DNA of 64,000 nucleotides from JAQVEM01 sp964616545 (GCA_964616545.1 CAZTUA010000012.1:1-64000), one strand, 5' to 3'. Numbered from the stretch's first letter, positions 44,279-53,880 are shown. Program-made: numbers and translations. The notes: generated from the letters alone by a model not told the origin.

Positions 44279-46690
44279 ATGAAGTATGGTTATTTTAATG
44301 ACAGAGATAAGGAGTATGTTATTACAAATCCCAGAACACCGGTTAAGTGGATTAATTACATTGGAACCCTGGATTTTGGCGGTTTTGTGGACCATACAGG
44401 CGGCGCATTAATCTGTAAAGGTGACCCGACCTTAAACCGTATTGTAAAATATATACAGCAGATGCCATCCTCGGAATTTAAAGGTGAGACTCTATACCTG
44501 CGGTTCAGGCAGGAGGATGGTTATAAAGTGTTTTCGCCTTTCTTTGTTCCCACACTGGATCCATATGATTTGTATGAATGTCATGTAGGTCTTGGTTATA
44601 GTCGCATAATATCAGAATTTTACGGACTACGGACAGAGTGCACAATATTTGTCCCCATAAATGACGGAATAGAAATACGCGAGGTAAAAATAACCAATAA
44701 GACAGGAAAAGAGCTGGATATTGATGCAATATGTGTCGTTGAGTATTCACACTTTAATGCCGTGAGACAGTTTGATAATGCTGACTGGGCCCCCCAGACG
44801 ATGCAATCCGAATGCATAAGAGAAAAAGACGGGCTGCTGACCCTGACGCAATATGCTTTTATGCGAAGAGAAACCAATATAAATTTTCTAACATCCAATC
44901 ATCCGGTCTCTTCTTTTGAATCGGACAGGAAACGATTTCTCGGAGACAATGAATACGGAAGCTGGGCAAACCCGCTCTCACTCCAGAAGGATGAGCTGGA
45001 AAGTTATGAAGCACGCAGGGGTGATAATGTAGGCATACTGATGCACCATCTCGGGAACTTTAAGCCGGGAGAAGAAAAAAGTTTCATTGCTCAGCTGGGG
45101 CAGGAGCAGAGTTTTAAAAAGGCATATCCTGTTATTGAAAAATATAGAAAACCTGAATCTATAAAAAGTGCGCTGGGTGAAATTAAAAGTTTCTGGGATG
45201 AATTTTTATCTATAATGCAGGTACAAACACCGGACCCGAATATGAACAGTATGTTAAATATCCAGAATCCCAGGCAGTGTTTTATCACCAAGAACTGGTC
45301 ACGCTATCTTTCATATTACCAGCTTGGACTGGGTACCCGCGGCATTGGTACCCGCGACACTTCGCAGGATATTATGGGGGTAATAAGTCACATCCCCCGG
45401 GATGCAAAGGAACTGTTAAAAAAGCTTATGATGGTTCAGAGAAAAAATGGGAGTGCCATGCACGGCTTTAATCCTTTAAGCATGGAAGCATCAACAGGAG
45501 AGACTTATGAAATGCCGGACCGCCCGCAGTATTATGGAGATGACCATCTCTGGATCGTTCTTGCAGTAACTGCATATTTAAAAGAAACGGGAAATATGGA
45601 TTTTCTAAATGAAGAGATTCCCTATTACGAGAAGAACAGGGAAGGGAAACCCGAAGAGAGCGGGACGGTAATGGATCACATGAAGAGAGCACTTGATTTT
45701 ACTAAAAATGATAAAGGAAATCATGGCCTGCCGCTTCTGGGTTTTGCAGACTGGAACGATACTGTTAATTTAAGGACAGGAGCGGAATCATTATTTAATA
45801 CACACCTTTATGGAAAAGGGCTTCTTGAGATGATTGAACTCTGTAAATATGCAGGTGATGAAGAATTGGCCGGGGTTTATCAGCAAGAATATAACAGTGT
45901 AAAAGAGGTGTTTAACCGGATATGCTGGGATGGCGAATGGTATATCCGGTATTTTGATTCCGACGGCACCCCGCTCGGTTCACAAAAAAATGAGCAGGGA
46001 AAAATATACTTGAATGCCCAATCCTGGGCAGTAATATCGCGGATGGCTACCGGTAATAGGGCAGAAAAAGCACTGGATTCCGTGAACAGGTTACTAAACA
46101 CTTCCAGGGGGATAAAAATTAGCTGGCCCGGTTTCAATGGCTATGACCCTACAAAAGGCGGCATTACCACTTACCCTCCAGGAACCAAGGAGAACGGCGG
46201 AATATTTTTGCATACCAATCCCTGGGCAGTAATTGCCGAAACCATAATGGGGAATGGCGACCGTGCATACGAGTATTATAATCAGATAAATCCGGCTGCA
46301 AAAAATGATATTATATACGAGTATGAATGCGAGCCCTATGTTTATGCCCAGAATATACTCAGTGACGAGCATCCTCAGTTTGGCCTCGGGAGAAATAGCT
46401 GGTTAACAGGTGCAGCTTCATGGATGTACCAGGCGGGAACAGAGTTCGTGCTGGGTATACGGCCTGCATACCGCGGTCTTGAAATCGACCCCTGTATTCC
46501 CGGAGAATGGAGCGGTTTTAAAGTCATGCGGAAGTTTAGAAATGCGGTGTATGATATAGAAGTAAAGAACCCGCAGAATGTTAACAGGGGAATATCAGTC
46601 ATTAAAGTGGACGGCGGGGAAATAACCGGCAACATAGTTCCTGTTTTTAAAGACGGCGGCACCCACTCAGTGGAAGTGGTAATGGGCTAG
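44279..46690 (+). CDS. GH94 glycoside phosphorylase (cellobiose phosphorylase-like)
   Basis: 803 aa, typical length. N-terminal beta-sandwich (MKYGYFNDRDKEYVIT), linker, (alpha/alpha)6 catalytic domain and C-terminal beta-sheet domain ending GNIVPVFKDGGTHSVEVVMG. The general acid is Asp491 in GFADWNDT. Such enzymes split a beta-linked disaccharide with phosphate to a sugar 1-phosphate and a free sugar, saving ATP in an anaerobe. The segment after DWND lacks the usual cellobiose phosphorylase sequence and is shorter, so the substrate may be another beta-glucoside. No signal peptide, so cytoplasmic. Confidence 0.88.
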   Translation: MKYGYFNDRDKEYVITNPRTPVKWINYIGTLDFGGFVDHTGGALICKGDPTLNRIVKYIQQMPSSEFKGETLYLRFRQEDGYKVFSPFFVPTLDPYDLYECHVGLGYSRIISEFYGLRTECTIFVPINDGIEIREVKITNKTGKELDIDAICVVEYSHFNAVRQFDNADWAPQTMQSECIREKDGLLTLTQYAFMRRETNINFLTSNHPVSSFESDRKRFLGDNEYGSWANPLSLQKDELESYEARRGDNVGILMHHLGNFKPGEEKSFIAQLGQEQSFKKAYPVIEKYRKPESIKSALGEIKSFWDEFLSIMQVQTPDPNMNSMLNIQNPRQCFITKNWSRYLSYYQLGLGTRGIGTRDTSQDIMGVISHIPRDAKELLKKLMMVQRKNGSAMHGFNPLSMEASTGETYEMPDRPQYYGDDHLWIVLAVTAYLKETGNMDFLNEEIPYYEKNREGKPEESGTVMDHMKRALDFTKNDKGNHGLPLLGFADWNDTVNLRTGAESLFNTHLYGKGLLEMIELCKYAGDEELAGVYQQEYNSVKEVFNRICWDGEWYIRYFDSDGTPLGSQKNEQGKIYLNAQSWAVISRMATGNRAEKALDSVNRLLNTSRGIKISWPGFNGYDPTKGGITTYPPGTKENGGIFLHTNPWAVIAETIMGNGDRAYEYYNQINPAAKNDIIYEYECEPYVYAQNILSDEHPQFGLGRNSWLTGAASWMYQAGTEFVLGIRPAYRGLEIDPCIPGEWSGFKVMRKFRNAVYDIEVKNPQNVNRGISVIKVDGGEITGNIVPVFKDGGTHSVEVVMG

Positions 46691-46929
46691 CTGCTAATTT
46701 GCCGCAATGTGATTCATTTATAAAATTATATACCGCACCTATATTTTATATTCCTGAATCGGGCCTTCAGGTTTAAAACCGGGAAGGAAAGGTAAAATAC
46801 ATAAGATGCACCGAATTCCCGCCAGGGTGGATATAACGCATCTACGTATTGATTGAAGTGGCATAATAATTGTGATAAAGTTTAAACTCAAAAATAAAAA
46901 ACAGGAAAGTATATAAACAGGAAATTATA

Positions 46930-47337
46930 ATGCCGGAAGAATCTATAGCTGCTTATTTTAATAACATCTTGGCTCTTACAACTTTTATTCTGGTTCTGGC
47001 ATTTATATTTTCCCTGATATTTCTTATATCACGTATATTAACGGGCCGGAAAAAGCCCGGAAGTGGTAATTTCGGCGGTATTGAGGTAGAAGAAGCTGCA
47101 CGGTTTGATAAACGGAATGTCATATCTGATTATAAAGAGGATCCCAACCGGCAGAAAAATATTTTTATTCTGGCAATTATTTTTATAATAATAATTTATT
47201 TTATATTGCTTGCTCTCTGTATTTTTAATTTTAGCAGAAATCCTTCGGCAAATTTAAATCTATTTTTAATTGTTGGAATAATATTTCACCTTATATTAAT
47301 TACAATATACGTTATCAGATCTAAAATTATAGGTTAG
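46930..47337 (+). CDS. Membrane protein at the NuoA position of a complex I-like cluster
   Basis: 135 aa. Three predicted membrane helices (about 13-37, 75-98, 105-130) with a basic cytoplasmic loop after the first, the layout of NuoA. The NuoA sequence marks (ECG and F-D-x-E) are not present, so the call rests on topology and position directly before nuoB. It starts the run of eight plus-strand genes to 53071. Confidence 0.45.
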   Translation: MPEESIAAYFNNILALTTFILVLAFIFSLIFLISRILTGRKKPGSGNFGGIEVEEAARFDKRNVISDYKEDPNRQKNIFILAIIFIIIIYFILLALCIFNFSRNPSANLNLFLIVGIIFHLILITIYVIRSKIIG

Positions 47338-47348
47338 GGGTTAATTGA

Positions 47349-47744
47349 ATGCCTTTTAATAACAGGAGCAATTTAAATATAATGGTTACGGGGTTTGGCT
47401 GCTGTAAACAGGAAATATTTGCGGCACAGGGAGCACTTTATGATATCCAGAGGTTTGGTATAAATTTTGTCAGTACACCTGAAGATGCTGACCTGCTGGT
47501 CGTTCAGGGCTTCTATAATAAAGAGGGTATAATCAGGGTTATAAATATTTATGAAAAGATGAACCACCCAAAAGGAATAATTGCAGTAGGAAGCTGTGTT
47601 TTAAACCGGAACTTACTTGATCCAAAAAGTGAATTAATGGACAGATTCAGAGACAGCGTAAAAATAATCATGCATGTACCGGGATGTCCGCCACGGCCCG
47701 AAGCATTTATGTATGCAGTGTTAAGAATTCTAAATGAAAATTAA
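47349..47744 (+). CDS. NuoB-like Fe-S subunit
   Basis: 131 aa. The adjacent cysteines and following Glu (GCCKQE), the single Cys in AVGSC and the PGCPPRPEA motif match the four ligands of the N2 cluster in NuoB and group 4 hydrogenase small subunits. The TPEDADLLVVQG segment is typical. It passes electrons to the quinone or other acceptor site with the CD subunit. It starts 11 nt after the previous gene. Confidence 0.85.
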   Translation: MPFNNRSNLNIMVTGFGCCKQEIFAAQGALYDIQRFGINFVSTPEDADLLVVQGFYNKEGIIRVINIYEKMNHPKGIIAVGSCVLNRNLLDPKSELMDRFRDSVKIIMHVPGCPPRPEAFMYAVLRILNEN

Positions 47745-47789
47745 AGGCAGCATAATAGGAACAAAAATGAAATTTAAATATTAATAAAA

Positions 47790-49289
47790 ATGATTGATGA
47801 TATTTATAATAAAATCTATCCTTCATCCAGGTCTGTATATGGGGAAGAAATAGAAAGGAACCTGGAGTATATTCTGAGGGATGAGATAAAAAAAATTTCC
47901 CGAATAGGCTTCGATTTACTGGTAGAGATATCGCCGGAGAGACTTTATACGGTTATAGAGAAGCTGAAAGAAAACTCACAGCTTGAGATAAATAATTTTC
48001 ATGGAATTAATACTTATAAAAATGAAAAAGGACGTTTTTTGCTGATTAACCTGAAATCAGCTACGGGCGATATATCTGTTCTGTTAAAAATGGAAGTGTC
48101 GGATGAAGAGCCGGGAAAAAACTATAAAGAATCCATAGACATCTTAAAAAAATTTTATAAGGCTTCAGCTTTTTATGGACCTGTGGAGAAAATAGCCACC
48201 GGTAATTACAATATCAGAATTACACCCGGGATCCTTGACGGCCTGGACTGTTTTGACCTGAATATTTATGCGGAAGAGGATGAAGTTAAAGATGCCCATA
48301 TTAATACAGGTATAAGCAGGATTGCGGATGATGAATTTTATAAGGATATGAGCATTCATAATCTTATAGCTTATATAAGCAGATTTGACTGGAAGGCCGG
48401 CGTGTTTCCTGAAGTCTGCCTTTGCAGTGCCTTTGAAAAATTACTGCAATTGAAGTTGCCCGGGAAAGCTCAGTACACAAGGATGCTCCTCTGCGAATTA
48501 TATAGAGTATCTAACCATATTTATTTTATTTCAAATATATGCAATATTCTACAGTATGATATTGCATATAATCTCTGCCTTCTGGAGAGAGAAAAGATTC
48601 TAAGAATTATAGAAACAATTACAGGCTCCAGAGTTGCCCCTAATTTTATAAGAATAGGTGGAGTGCGCAGGGATATAGAAGGAGAGGTAATATCAGGAAT
48701 AAGGAAAAAACTTCCGCTTATATTTAAAAATATAAACAGGATAGAAAAAATAATGATGAATGACCCCCTTGTAATCGAGAGACTGAAGGATACAGGAACA
48801 GTACCTAAAGAAATTGCTCTGGAGTATGGAGTAACCGGGCCCAATCTCAGGGCTTCTGGAATCAGGTATGACCTGCGGAAAGATAAAGACTTTATTTCAT
48901 ATAAAGACCTGTCATTTCTTGTACCTGTGGGAAGAGTGGGAGATTGCCTGGACAGGGTTCTTGTCAGGTTTATTGAAATTTTCCAGTCTCTTAAATTAAT
49001 AAACCAGATTACCAGTAACTTTCCGCGGGGAGCACATATAAAAAAAATAAACCTGTCTAATCTGGAGTTCCGGCCGGAAATAATTTCTCAGGATATTGAA
49101 TGCCCGCATGGAATTTTTAAAATTTACATGGAAGTGGGCAAAAGAAACATAGAGTCGCTTGTGATAAAAGGTCCGTCTATAAGCAGTCTTATCCTTGGAG
49201 AAGAAATAATTAAAGGCAGCAGCATAGAAGATGTTGAATTGATTTTAATGAGCCTTGATATAAGCCCGGGAGAAATAATAAGTACATAA
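47790..49289 (+). CDS. Fused NuoC-NuoD-like subunit
   Basis: 499 aa. Residues 1-145 resemble the 30-kDa NuoC part and the remainder the 49-kDa NuoD part, including PGKAQYTRMLLCELYRVSNHI and the ending DVELILMSLDISPGEI. The [NiFe] cysteine pairs of hydrogenases are missing: the N-terminal region has VCLCSAFEKLL rather than CGIC, and no DPC-x2-C occurs at the C-terminus. It should therefore not be a hydrogenase. Electron acceptor unknown. Confidence 0.8.
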   Translation: MIDDIYNKIYPSSRSVYGEEIERNLEYILRDEIKKISRIGFDLLVEISPERLYTVIEKLKENSQLEINNFHGINTYKNEKGRFLLINLKSATGDISVLLKMEVSDEEPGKNYKESIDILKKFYKASAFYGPVEKIATGNYNIRITPGILDGLDCFDLNIYAEEDEVKDAHINTGISRIADDEFYKDMSIHNLIAYISRFDWKAGVFPEVCLCSAFEKLLQLKLPGKAQYTRMLLCELYRVSNHIYFISNICNILQYDIAYNLCLLEREKILRIIETITGSRVAPNFIRIGGVRRDIEGEVISGIRKKLPLIFKNINRIEKIMMNDPLVIERLKDTGTVPKEIALEYGVTGPNLRASGIRYDLRKDKDFISYKDLSFLVPVGRVGDCLDRVLVRFIEIFQSLKLINQITSNFPRGAHIKKINLSNLEFRPEIISQDIECPHGIFKIYMEVGKRNIESLVIKGPSISSLILGEEIIKGSSIEDVELILMSLDISPGEIIST

Positions 49290-49299
49290 AAGGATACCA

Positions 49300-50235
49300 G
49301 TGTTAATTATATTAAGAAAAATTATTTATATTTTAATAATATTAGCCCTGAATTTGTATTTGTACGAGTATATAAGCAACAAATTCACTGCCCGGATGGA
49401 GCTGAGAAGGGGCTACAGGGTAACAAGAGCAGCAGGTATAGGATTTCCGATGATTAGATTTTTTAAATTCATTTCTACTGACAGCAAAATCACCGCATGG
49501 ACGTTTTTTATCTTTTTGCTTTCTTTTCTTATGTGGAGTACTGTTCCGCTGACTCCGAACCTGATTCTGGTTGAAAGCGATAGCAGCCTTTTAATTGCAG
49601 TTTCTTTGTATATAGGGCTTACAAGTGTATTGATTTTTAATTCAGCGGGGTCTTCTTACAGGATAATCTTCAGTGAAACAGTTAAAAAATTGATGATTAT
49701 ATTATCCTTTATGGTTCCCTTATTGCTGGGTATTGTAAGTATTGTTCTGGTAAATAAAACATTGAGCTTAAGGGAGATTGTAGACTCCCAGTATAAATAC
49801 TGGAACATAATATTGCAGCCGCTGGGGTTCTTTACGGTTTTTGCATCAACATTATTTCAATTGAAGCTTCTGGGCATGAGCAGGAAAAATTATATATCAA
49901 CCGGAGCTTATACAGGCAGGGAAGGGAAAGGATTTGTTAAAGCAATTGAAAAACTTCCGGCTTATATGATTGTTTTTTTCTTAATTATAATTATGAATAT
50001 TCTTTATCTTGGAGGATGGCAGGACCTTTATATAATACGGGGCGAGATAATGCTTGCGGTAAAATTTTATTTTATCTTTTTTATATTATTATTGATGGAT
50101 AAAATTATCTGCAGAATTGATAATTATAAAATGCTGGTAAAAATTAACTGGAAATTTTTAATTCCGGTTTCACTTGTAAATTTTATAATAACACTCGGGT
50201 TTTTCGTGATGAGAGACATTTATAATTTAGTTTAA
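49300..50235 (+). CDS. NuoH-like membrane subunit, degenerate
   Basis: 311 aa from GTG 49300, with about eight membrane helices. Similar to NuoH in the RAAGIGFPMIRFFK segment, LYLGGW and the final MLVKINWKFLIPVSLVNF block. The conserved PFDLPEAE and EYSG acidic loop that lines the quinone chamber is replaced by LGMSRKNYISTGAYTG. It would join the peripheral arm to the membrane arm. Loss of these acids argues for different chemistry. Confidence 0.7.
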   Translation: MLIILRKIIYILIILALNLYLYEYISNKFTARMELRRGYRVTRAAGIGFPMIRFFKFISTDSKITAWTFFIFLLSFLMWSTVPLTPNLILVESDSSLLIAVSLYIGLTSVLIFNSAGSSYRIIFSETVKKLMIILSFMVPLLLGIVSIVLVNKTLSLREIVDSQYKYWNIILQPLGFFTVFASTLFQLKLLGMSRKNYISTGAYTGREGKGFVKAIEKLPAYMIVFFLIIIMNILYLGGWQDLYIIRGEIMLAVKFYFIFFILLLMDKIICRIDNYKMLVKINWKFLIPVSLVNFIITLGFFVMRDIYNLV

Positions 50236-50262
50236 ATTTTATTATCAGGGTATCTATTAAAA

Positions 50263-50685
50263 ATGTTAAGGATTATAAAAAACTTTTTTATTGTTCTGGG
50301 GAATATGTTCAGGAAACCCAGAACCGTCGTTTACCCAAAAGAAAAAATAATAATTCCTGAAGGAAGCAGAGGGGTAATACATTTAAAACTGGACCCCGAC
50401 TCGCTGGATATTATTTGCAATGCATGCGGGCTCTGCAGTAAAATTTGTCCACAGAATTGCATAGAGGTTAAGAAGAGGGTGGAGAGAAGCGGCAAAGTAA
50501 TTCTTGAAGATTTTATTCTGGATTTAAACAAATGTATTTTTTGCGGCAATTGTGTTGAATTTTGTGATTTTAATGCAATAGATATGTCATACCAGTACCA
50601 GCTGGCAGACTTCAGGAGGAAAAATTTAAAATTGGGGAAAAATGAATTAATAAAACCATCAAGCACGATAAGAGATTTCTGGTAA
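50263..50685 (+). CDS. NuoI-like ferredoxin subunit (two 4Fe-4S)
   Basis: 140 aa. It has both cluster motifs intact: CNACGLCSKICPQNC and CIFCGNCVEFC. This subunit links incoming electrons to NuoB. Since no NuoEFG genes are present, electrons probably arrive from a soluble ferredoxin or another donor protein. It lies 27 nt after the NuoH-like gene. Confidence 0.85.
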   Translation: MLRIIKNFFIVLGNMFRKPRTVVYPKEKIIIPEGSRGVIHLKLDPDSLDIICNACGLCSKICPQNCIEVKKRVERSGKVILEDFILDLNKCIFCGNCVEFCDFNAIDMSYQYQLADFRRKNLKLGKNELIKPSSTIRDFW

Positions 50686-50692
50686 AATAAAT

Positions 50693-51235
50693 ATGTCATA
50701 CGGAAGTCAGTTGACAACAATAATAATACACTATACAGGCATTACAGGCTTGATGCTGTGCAGTCTGCTCTCCCTTTTTCTGGCCAATAAAAAAAAGAAA
50801 ATGCTGTTTTTGTTCCTTTCATTTATATTCGGGGGAATACTGTATTTCGTAAATTACTCCGGTATCCTGGTTTTTATAATTGGGATTATAATGATATTCT
50901 TTTTTATATTGCTATATTTGTTTGTTTTCCAGCTGGAGCTTTTCGGAAATGATATAGAGGCTGGAACCGATAATAAGCCAGATCAATCAAAAAAGAAGGA
51001 AATCATTACCATAATTACAGCCCTTTTATTTTGTTCGGCTATCGGGTATTTCCTATATGTATACACATCCAGATTTTTAAGAGATGCAGCAATAAACGAG
51101 AGTATCCTGATTACCACTCTGAGTGATATTAGCAGTCAGTTATCTGTTGATTACAGCCTGGTTATAATAATTCTGGCTGCTTCATTATTTATATCATCTA
51201 TATGGTTAATTATTATTAAAATGGAGAAAAAATGA
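50693..51235 (+). CDS. NuoJ-like membrane subunit
   Basis: 180 aa, with five predicted membrane helices and a charged cytoplasmic loop (GTDNKPDQSKKKE) after the third. The early FIFGGILYFVNYSGILVFIIGIIMIFFF region resembles the NuoJ helix 3 region. Its stop overlaps the start of the next gene by 4 nt (ATGA), the common nuoJ-nuoK coupling. Confidence 0.65.
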   Translation: MSYGSQLTTIIIHYTGITGLMLCSLLSLFLANKKKKMLFLFLSFIFGGILYFVNYSGILVFIIGIIMIFFFILLYLFVFQLELFGNDIEAGTDNKPDQSKKKEIITIITALLFCSAIGYFLYVYTSRFLRDAAINESILITTLSDISSQLSVDYSLVIIILAASLFISSIWLIIIKMEKK

Positions 51236-51579
51236 ATTTTCAGTTAATTATATATATTAATCTTTTATTTTTTTTAATGGGAATTTTCGGACTCCTGTAT
51301 AGCAGGAATATTATATCAGTATTTGTTTCCCTGCAATTTATTATAATTTCAGCCATCCTGAATTTTTTAAGTTTTTCAAGGTTTCTCTACCAGCGGTTGT
51401 TATGGGATAAGATATTTATAATTGTAGGAGTTACGGTTATATATTTTATAATGTTTTGCCTTATTTATTATATTTATTCAAAAAGGGATCTCCCGGACAG
51501 GAAAATTTTTTACAGAGACTTTAAAATATTCAGAATGACAGTAAGCGATTGGTGGGGCGAGGACAGGGATAATTTTTAA
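51232..51579 (+). CDS. NuoK-like membrane subunit
   Basis: 115 aa with three membrane helices, as in NuoK, plus a short basic C-terminal tail. The helix starting LYSRNIISVFVSLQFIIIS aligns with the NuoK segment in which Glu36 normally sits (G-l-E-l-m-l-N); here the position is not acidic. It overlaps the NuoJ-like gene by 4 nt and abuts the antiporter-like gene. Confidence 0.65.
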   Translation: MNFQLIIYINLLFFLMGIFGLLYSRNIISVFVSLQFIIISAILNFLSFSRFLYQRLLWDKIFIIVGVTVIYFIMFCLIYYIYSKRDLPDRKIFYRDFKIFRMTVSDWWGEDRDNF

Positions 51580-51580
51580 A

Positions 51581-53071
51581 ATGGACTTTCTATTATATAT
51601 TAATGAAAAAATAAACCCTTTTCAGAGCATAGCTATATTAGCAATTGCAATTCTTATTCTGTCATTTTTTGCGATTTCTAAAAGCAGAACCGTAAAAATA
51701 TGTCTTATAACGATGGTTTCGCTTTTACTTGCGCTGGCCTTTTTCCTGAATATCTATGCTTATATTTCCCGCGGTAATTTTTCTAATTTCCTCCTGTTTT
51801 TTGGGAATGTCCAGATGGTAATGGCAGGTATCATGATATTCTGTGCATTGAATCTGTTATTTTTTATCTACATTTATCATAAAGATAATGATAATTTTAT
51901 TAAAATACTAATGATTTTTATATTTTCTGTTATCTGTGCTTTATTTGTAATTATAAGCAGAAATTTTCTTTTGATATTTACGAGTCTTTCTCTATTTATA
52001 TTAACTGTATTCCAGCTGGTGTCGGCTTTTAATTCAAAGAATGATAAAACCGGTATATATGTACTTGAATATTTTCTGAGGCCGTTAATAACTATTATCT
52101 TATTTTTTTTCGCTTTTTCATTGCTTCTGGGCGCAACCGATTTCAAGGATTTCAACCAGATTTTACAGTCAGAATATATTACAAACCCGCTGACTGTTTT
52201 GAGCCTGGTTGTTTTTGGAGTTGCTCTTTATCAGTATTTTTTCCTGTTCCCCTTTCAGGGTCCGTATATAAAAATGCTTAAAAGAAGCGACCCTGCAGCC
52301 AATGCAGCTGTATGGTTCTTATATTTCCCTGTCGGCATATTTATGTTTCTGAAACTGAGTAGCGTATATAATTATTTTACAGAAAAAAGCAATGCATACC
52401 TCTCAGTTTTTTTAATAATTATAACCTTCGTCTGCCTGGCTGCAGGAAATATCGGGGCAATTAAAACGAAAAGTGTGAGAAGAATAATATCATTTTTATT
52501 TTTATTTTTTATTGGCTTCTTTTTACTCAATGTTTCAATGTTTTCTGCCGGAATTATAACCAGGTTTTTAATGGATTTATTTAATTTTATAAATATCTTT
52601 CTGATATTGTTCAGTTTTATGCCTTTATACAGTATTTTTAGCACTATCGAAAAACAAACGGGGACTGATCATATAAGAGGAATAAAAGGGCTGGGAAGGA
52701 TTAATAAATATGCAGGTGTAAACTTAATAATAATATTTATACCGTGGACTGTATTTATTTATCATATAGAACCTTTTATAAAATATTTTAATGCTGATTT
52801 TTTACAGATGGGAGCATTGAATATGGCTTTATTGATACTAATAATGGCTGCCCTGATATTTCTCTTATTGAATATAACCAGGATTATTATACAGATTTTT
52901 AAAAAACCGGCAGCAGAGACTGTGCAAAAAGCAGTTCTTCCCAGGTTTTTATATATTTACATTACTTTTTATTCCTTTATTATAATAGTTGCCGTAGTTC
53001 TGGGTATCCTTAGAATAATAAATATTGATGTACCTTTTACCGGTTTTATGATAGAAGAGTTTAATTTTTAA
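51581..53071 (+). CDS. Antiporter-like (NuoN/L/M-type) membrane subunit, degenerate
   Basis: 496 aa with about fourteen membrane helices. The FPFQGPYIKMLKRSDPAANAAVWFLY segment corresponds to the P-F-H-x-W-x-P-x-A-h-x-x-A-P block of proton-pumping subunits, but the His is Gln and other charges differ. The Glu in helix 5 and the Lys of the K-Y-F-x-x-G segment are missing (FTSLSLF and EYFLRP). It is the only antiporter-like subunit in the cluster, which normally has three. It starts 1 nt after the NuoK-like gene. Confidence 0.7.
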   Translation: MDFLLYINEKINPFQSIAILAIAILILSFFAISKSRTVKICLITMVSLLLALAFFLNIYAYISRGNFSNFLLFFGNVQMVMAGIMIFCALNLLFFIYIYHKDNDNFIKILMIFIFSVICALFVIISRNFLLIFTSLSLFILTVFQLVSAFNSKNDKTGIYVLEYFLRPLITIILFFFAFSLLLGATDFKDFNQILQSEYITNPLTVLSLVVFGVALYQYFFLFPFQGPYIKMLKRSDPAANAAVWFLYFPVGIFMFLKLSSVYNYFTEKSNAYLSVFLIIITFVCLAAGNIGAIKTKSVRRIISFLFLFFIGFFLLNVSMFSAGIITRFLMDLFNFINIFLILFSFMPLYSIFSTIEKQTGTDHIRGIKGLGRINKYAGVNLIIIFIPWTVFIYHIEPFIKYFNADFLQMGALNMALLILIMAALIFLLLNITRIIIQIFKKPAAETVQKAVLPRFLYIYITFYSFIIIVAVVLGILRIINIDVPFTGFMIEEFNF

Positions 53072-53100
53072 AATATCTTCCTTTTTACTTCTTTATAACT

Positions 53101-53880
53101 TTGGAAAACTTAGAAGACAATAAAAAAAGATTTAATATCAAGCACTTCCTGATAATTATACTGGTCCTTATTATCATAATGGCAATTGTTATAAGCATAA
53201 ATGAATTTTCCTTTAAAAAAGAATACAGGCCTGCTACTGCGCTAGCGGAAGAGCTTCCGAGGTTCAGGCTGATTGATATGGATAACACGGGTATCACCGG
53301 GGATATGGACAGAGACGGAATAAATGACCAGAAAGATATTTTACTGGGTGCCAGGAAGCAGCTTGAGAAACCTGCCAGAAATATAATTCTGGAGGAAAAT
53401 GAAACAAATTATTACCTGGGAGGGGACCCTCCCGAAGAGCTGGCCATAAGCACAGATATTATAGCCAGGGCTTTTATGGAAGCAGGTTTTGATTTAAGGG
53501 AGCTTTTGTATGAAGACTTAAAAGAGAACTTTGACCAGTATCCGGTAAAAAAAATATGGGGGCAGACTGTTTGCGACCCGGATATAGATTACAGGAGAAT
53601 CCAGAATCTGGAAGTCTTTTTTATGAGGAACGCAAAACACCTGGATATTATATTTAAGGATTCGGATATCAGCAATCTGGAAAAATGGCTTCCGGGGGAT
53701 GTTGTTTTTTTCGACATGAGCGGTGACGGATATACCGATAATGCCGGGATTGTTTCGGACAGCACAACAAGGGACGGCGTTCCCAGGGTAATTTATAACT
53801 ATATTGATCCCGGGTATACGGTTGAGAGAGATATCCTGAGAGACGAAATCATAACGGGCCATTACAGGTTTCCGCGGTAA
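53101..53880 (+). CDS. DUF1287 family protein, membrane-anchored
   Basis: 259 aa from TTG 53101. An N-terminal membrane helix (about 18-38) is followed by an extracytoplasmic domain with the DUF1287 pattern: ISTDIIARAFMEAGFDLRELLYEDL, DPDIDYRRIQNLEVFFMRN, LPGDVVFFDM and the GIVSDST segment. DUF1287 is related to papain-like/NlpC-type hydrolases, but the usual Cys of C-T-D is Ser (ISTD), so catalysis is doubtful. It follows the complex I-like cluster by 29 nt. Confidence 0.75.
   Translation: MENLEDNKKRFNIKHFLIIILVLIIIMAIVISINEFSFKKEYRPATALAEELPRFRLIDMDNTGITGDMDRDGINDQKDILLGARKQLEKPARNIILEENETNYYLGGDPPEELAISTDIIARAFMEAGFDLRELLYEDLKENFDQYPVKKIWGQTVCDPDIDYRRIQNLEVFFMRNAKHLDIIFKDSDISNLEKWLPGDVVFFDMSGDGYTDNAGIVSDSTTRDGVPRVIYNYIDPGYTVERDILRDEIITGHYRFPR

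Noticed and set aside
46764..46773. CCTTCAGGTT, sharing 10 bases with the glnA/amtB palindrome, upstream of the complex I-like cluster
   Set aside because: The left arm is incomplete (GCCT rather than AACCT), it is 157 bp from the start codon, and no -10-like hexamer was checked at the 18-nt distance; probably chance, although a regulon link cannot be excluded.
47790..49289. Energy-converting [NiFe] hydrogenase large subunit
   Set aside because: Neither Cys pair that binds the NiFe centre is present, and the C-terminus matches NuoD.
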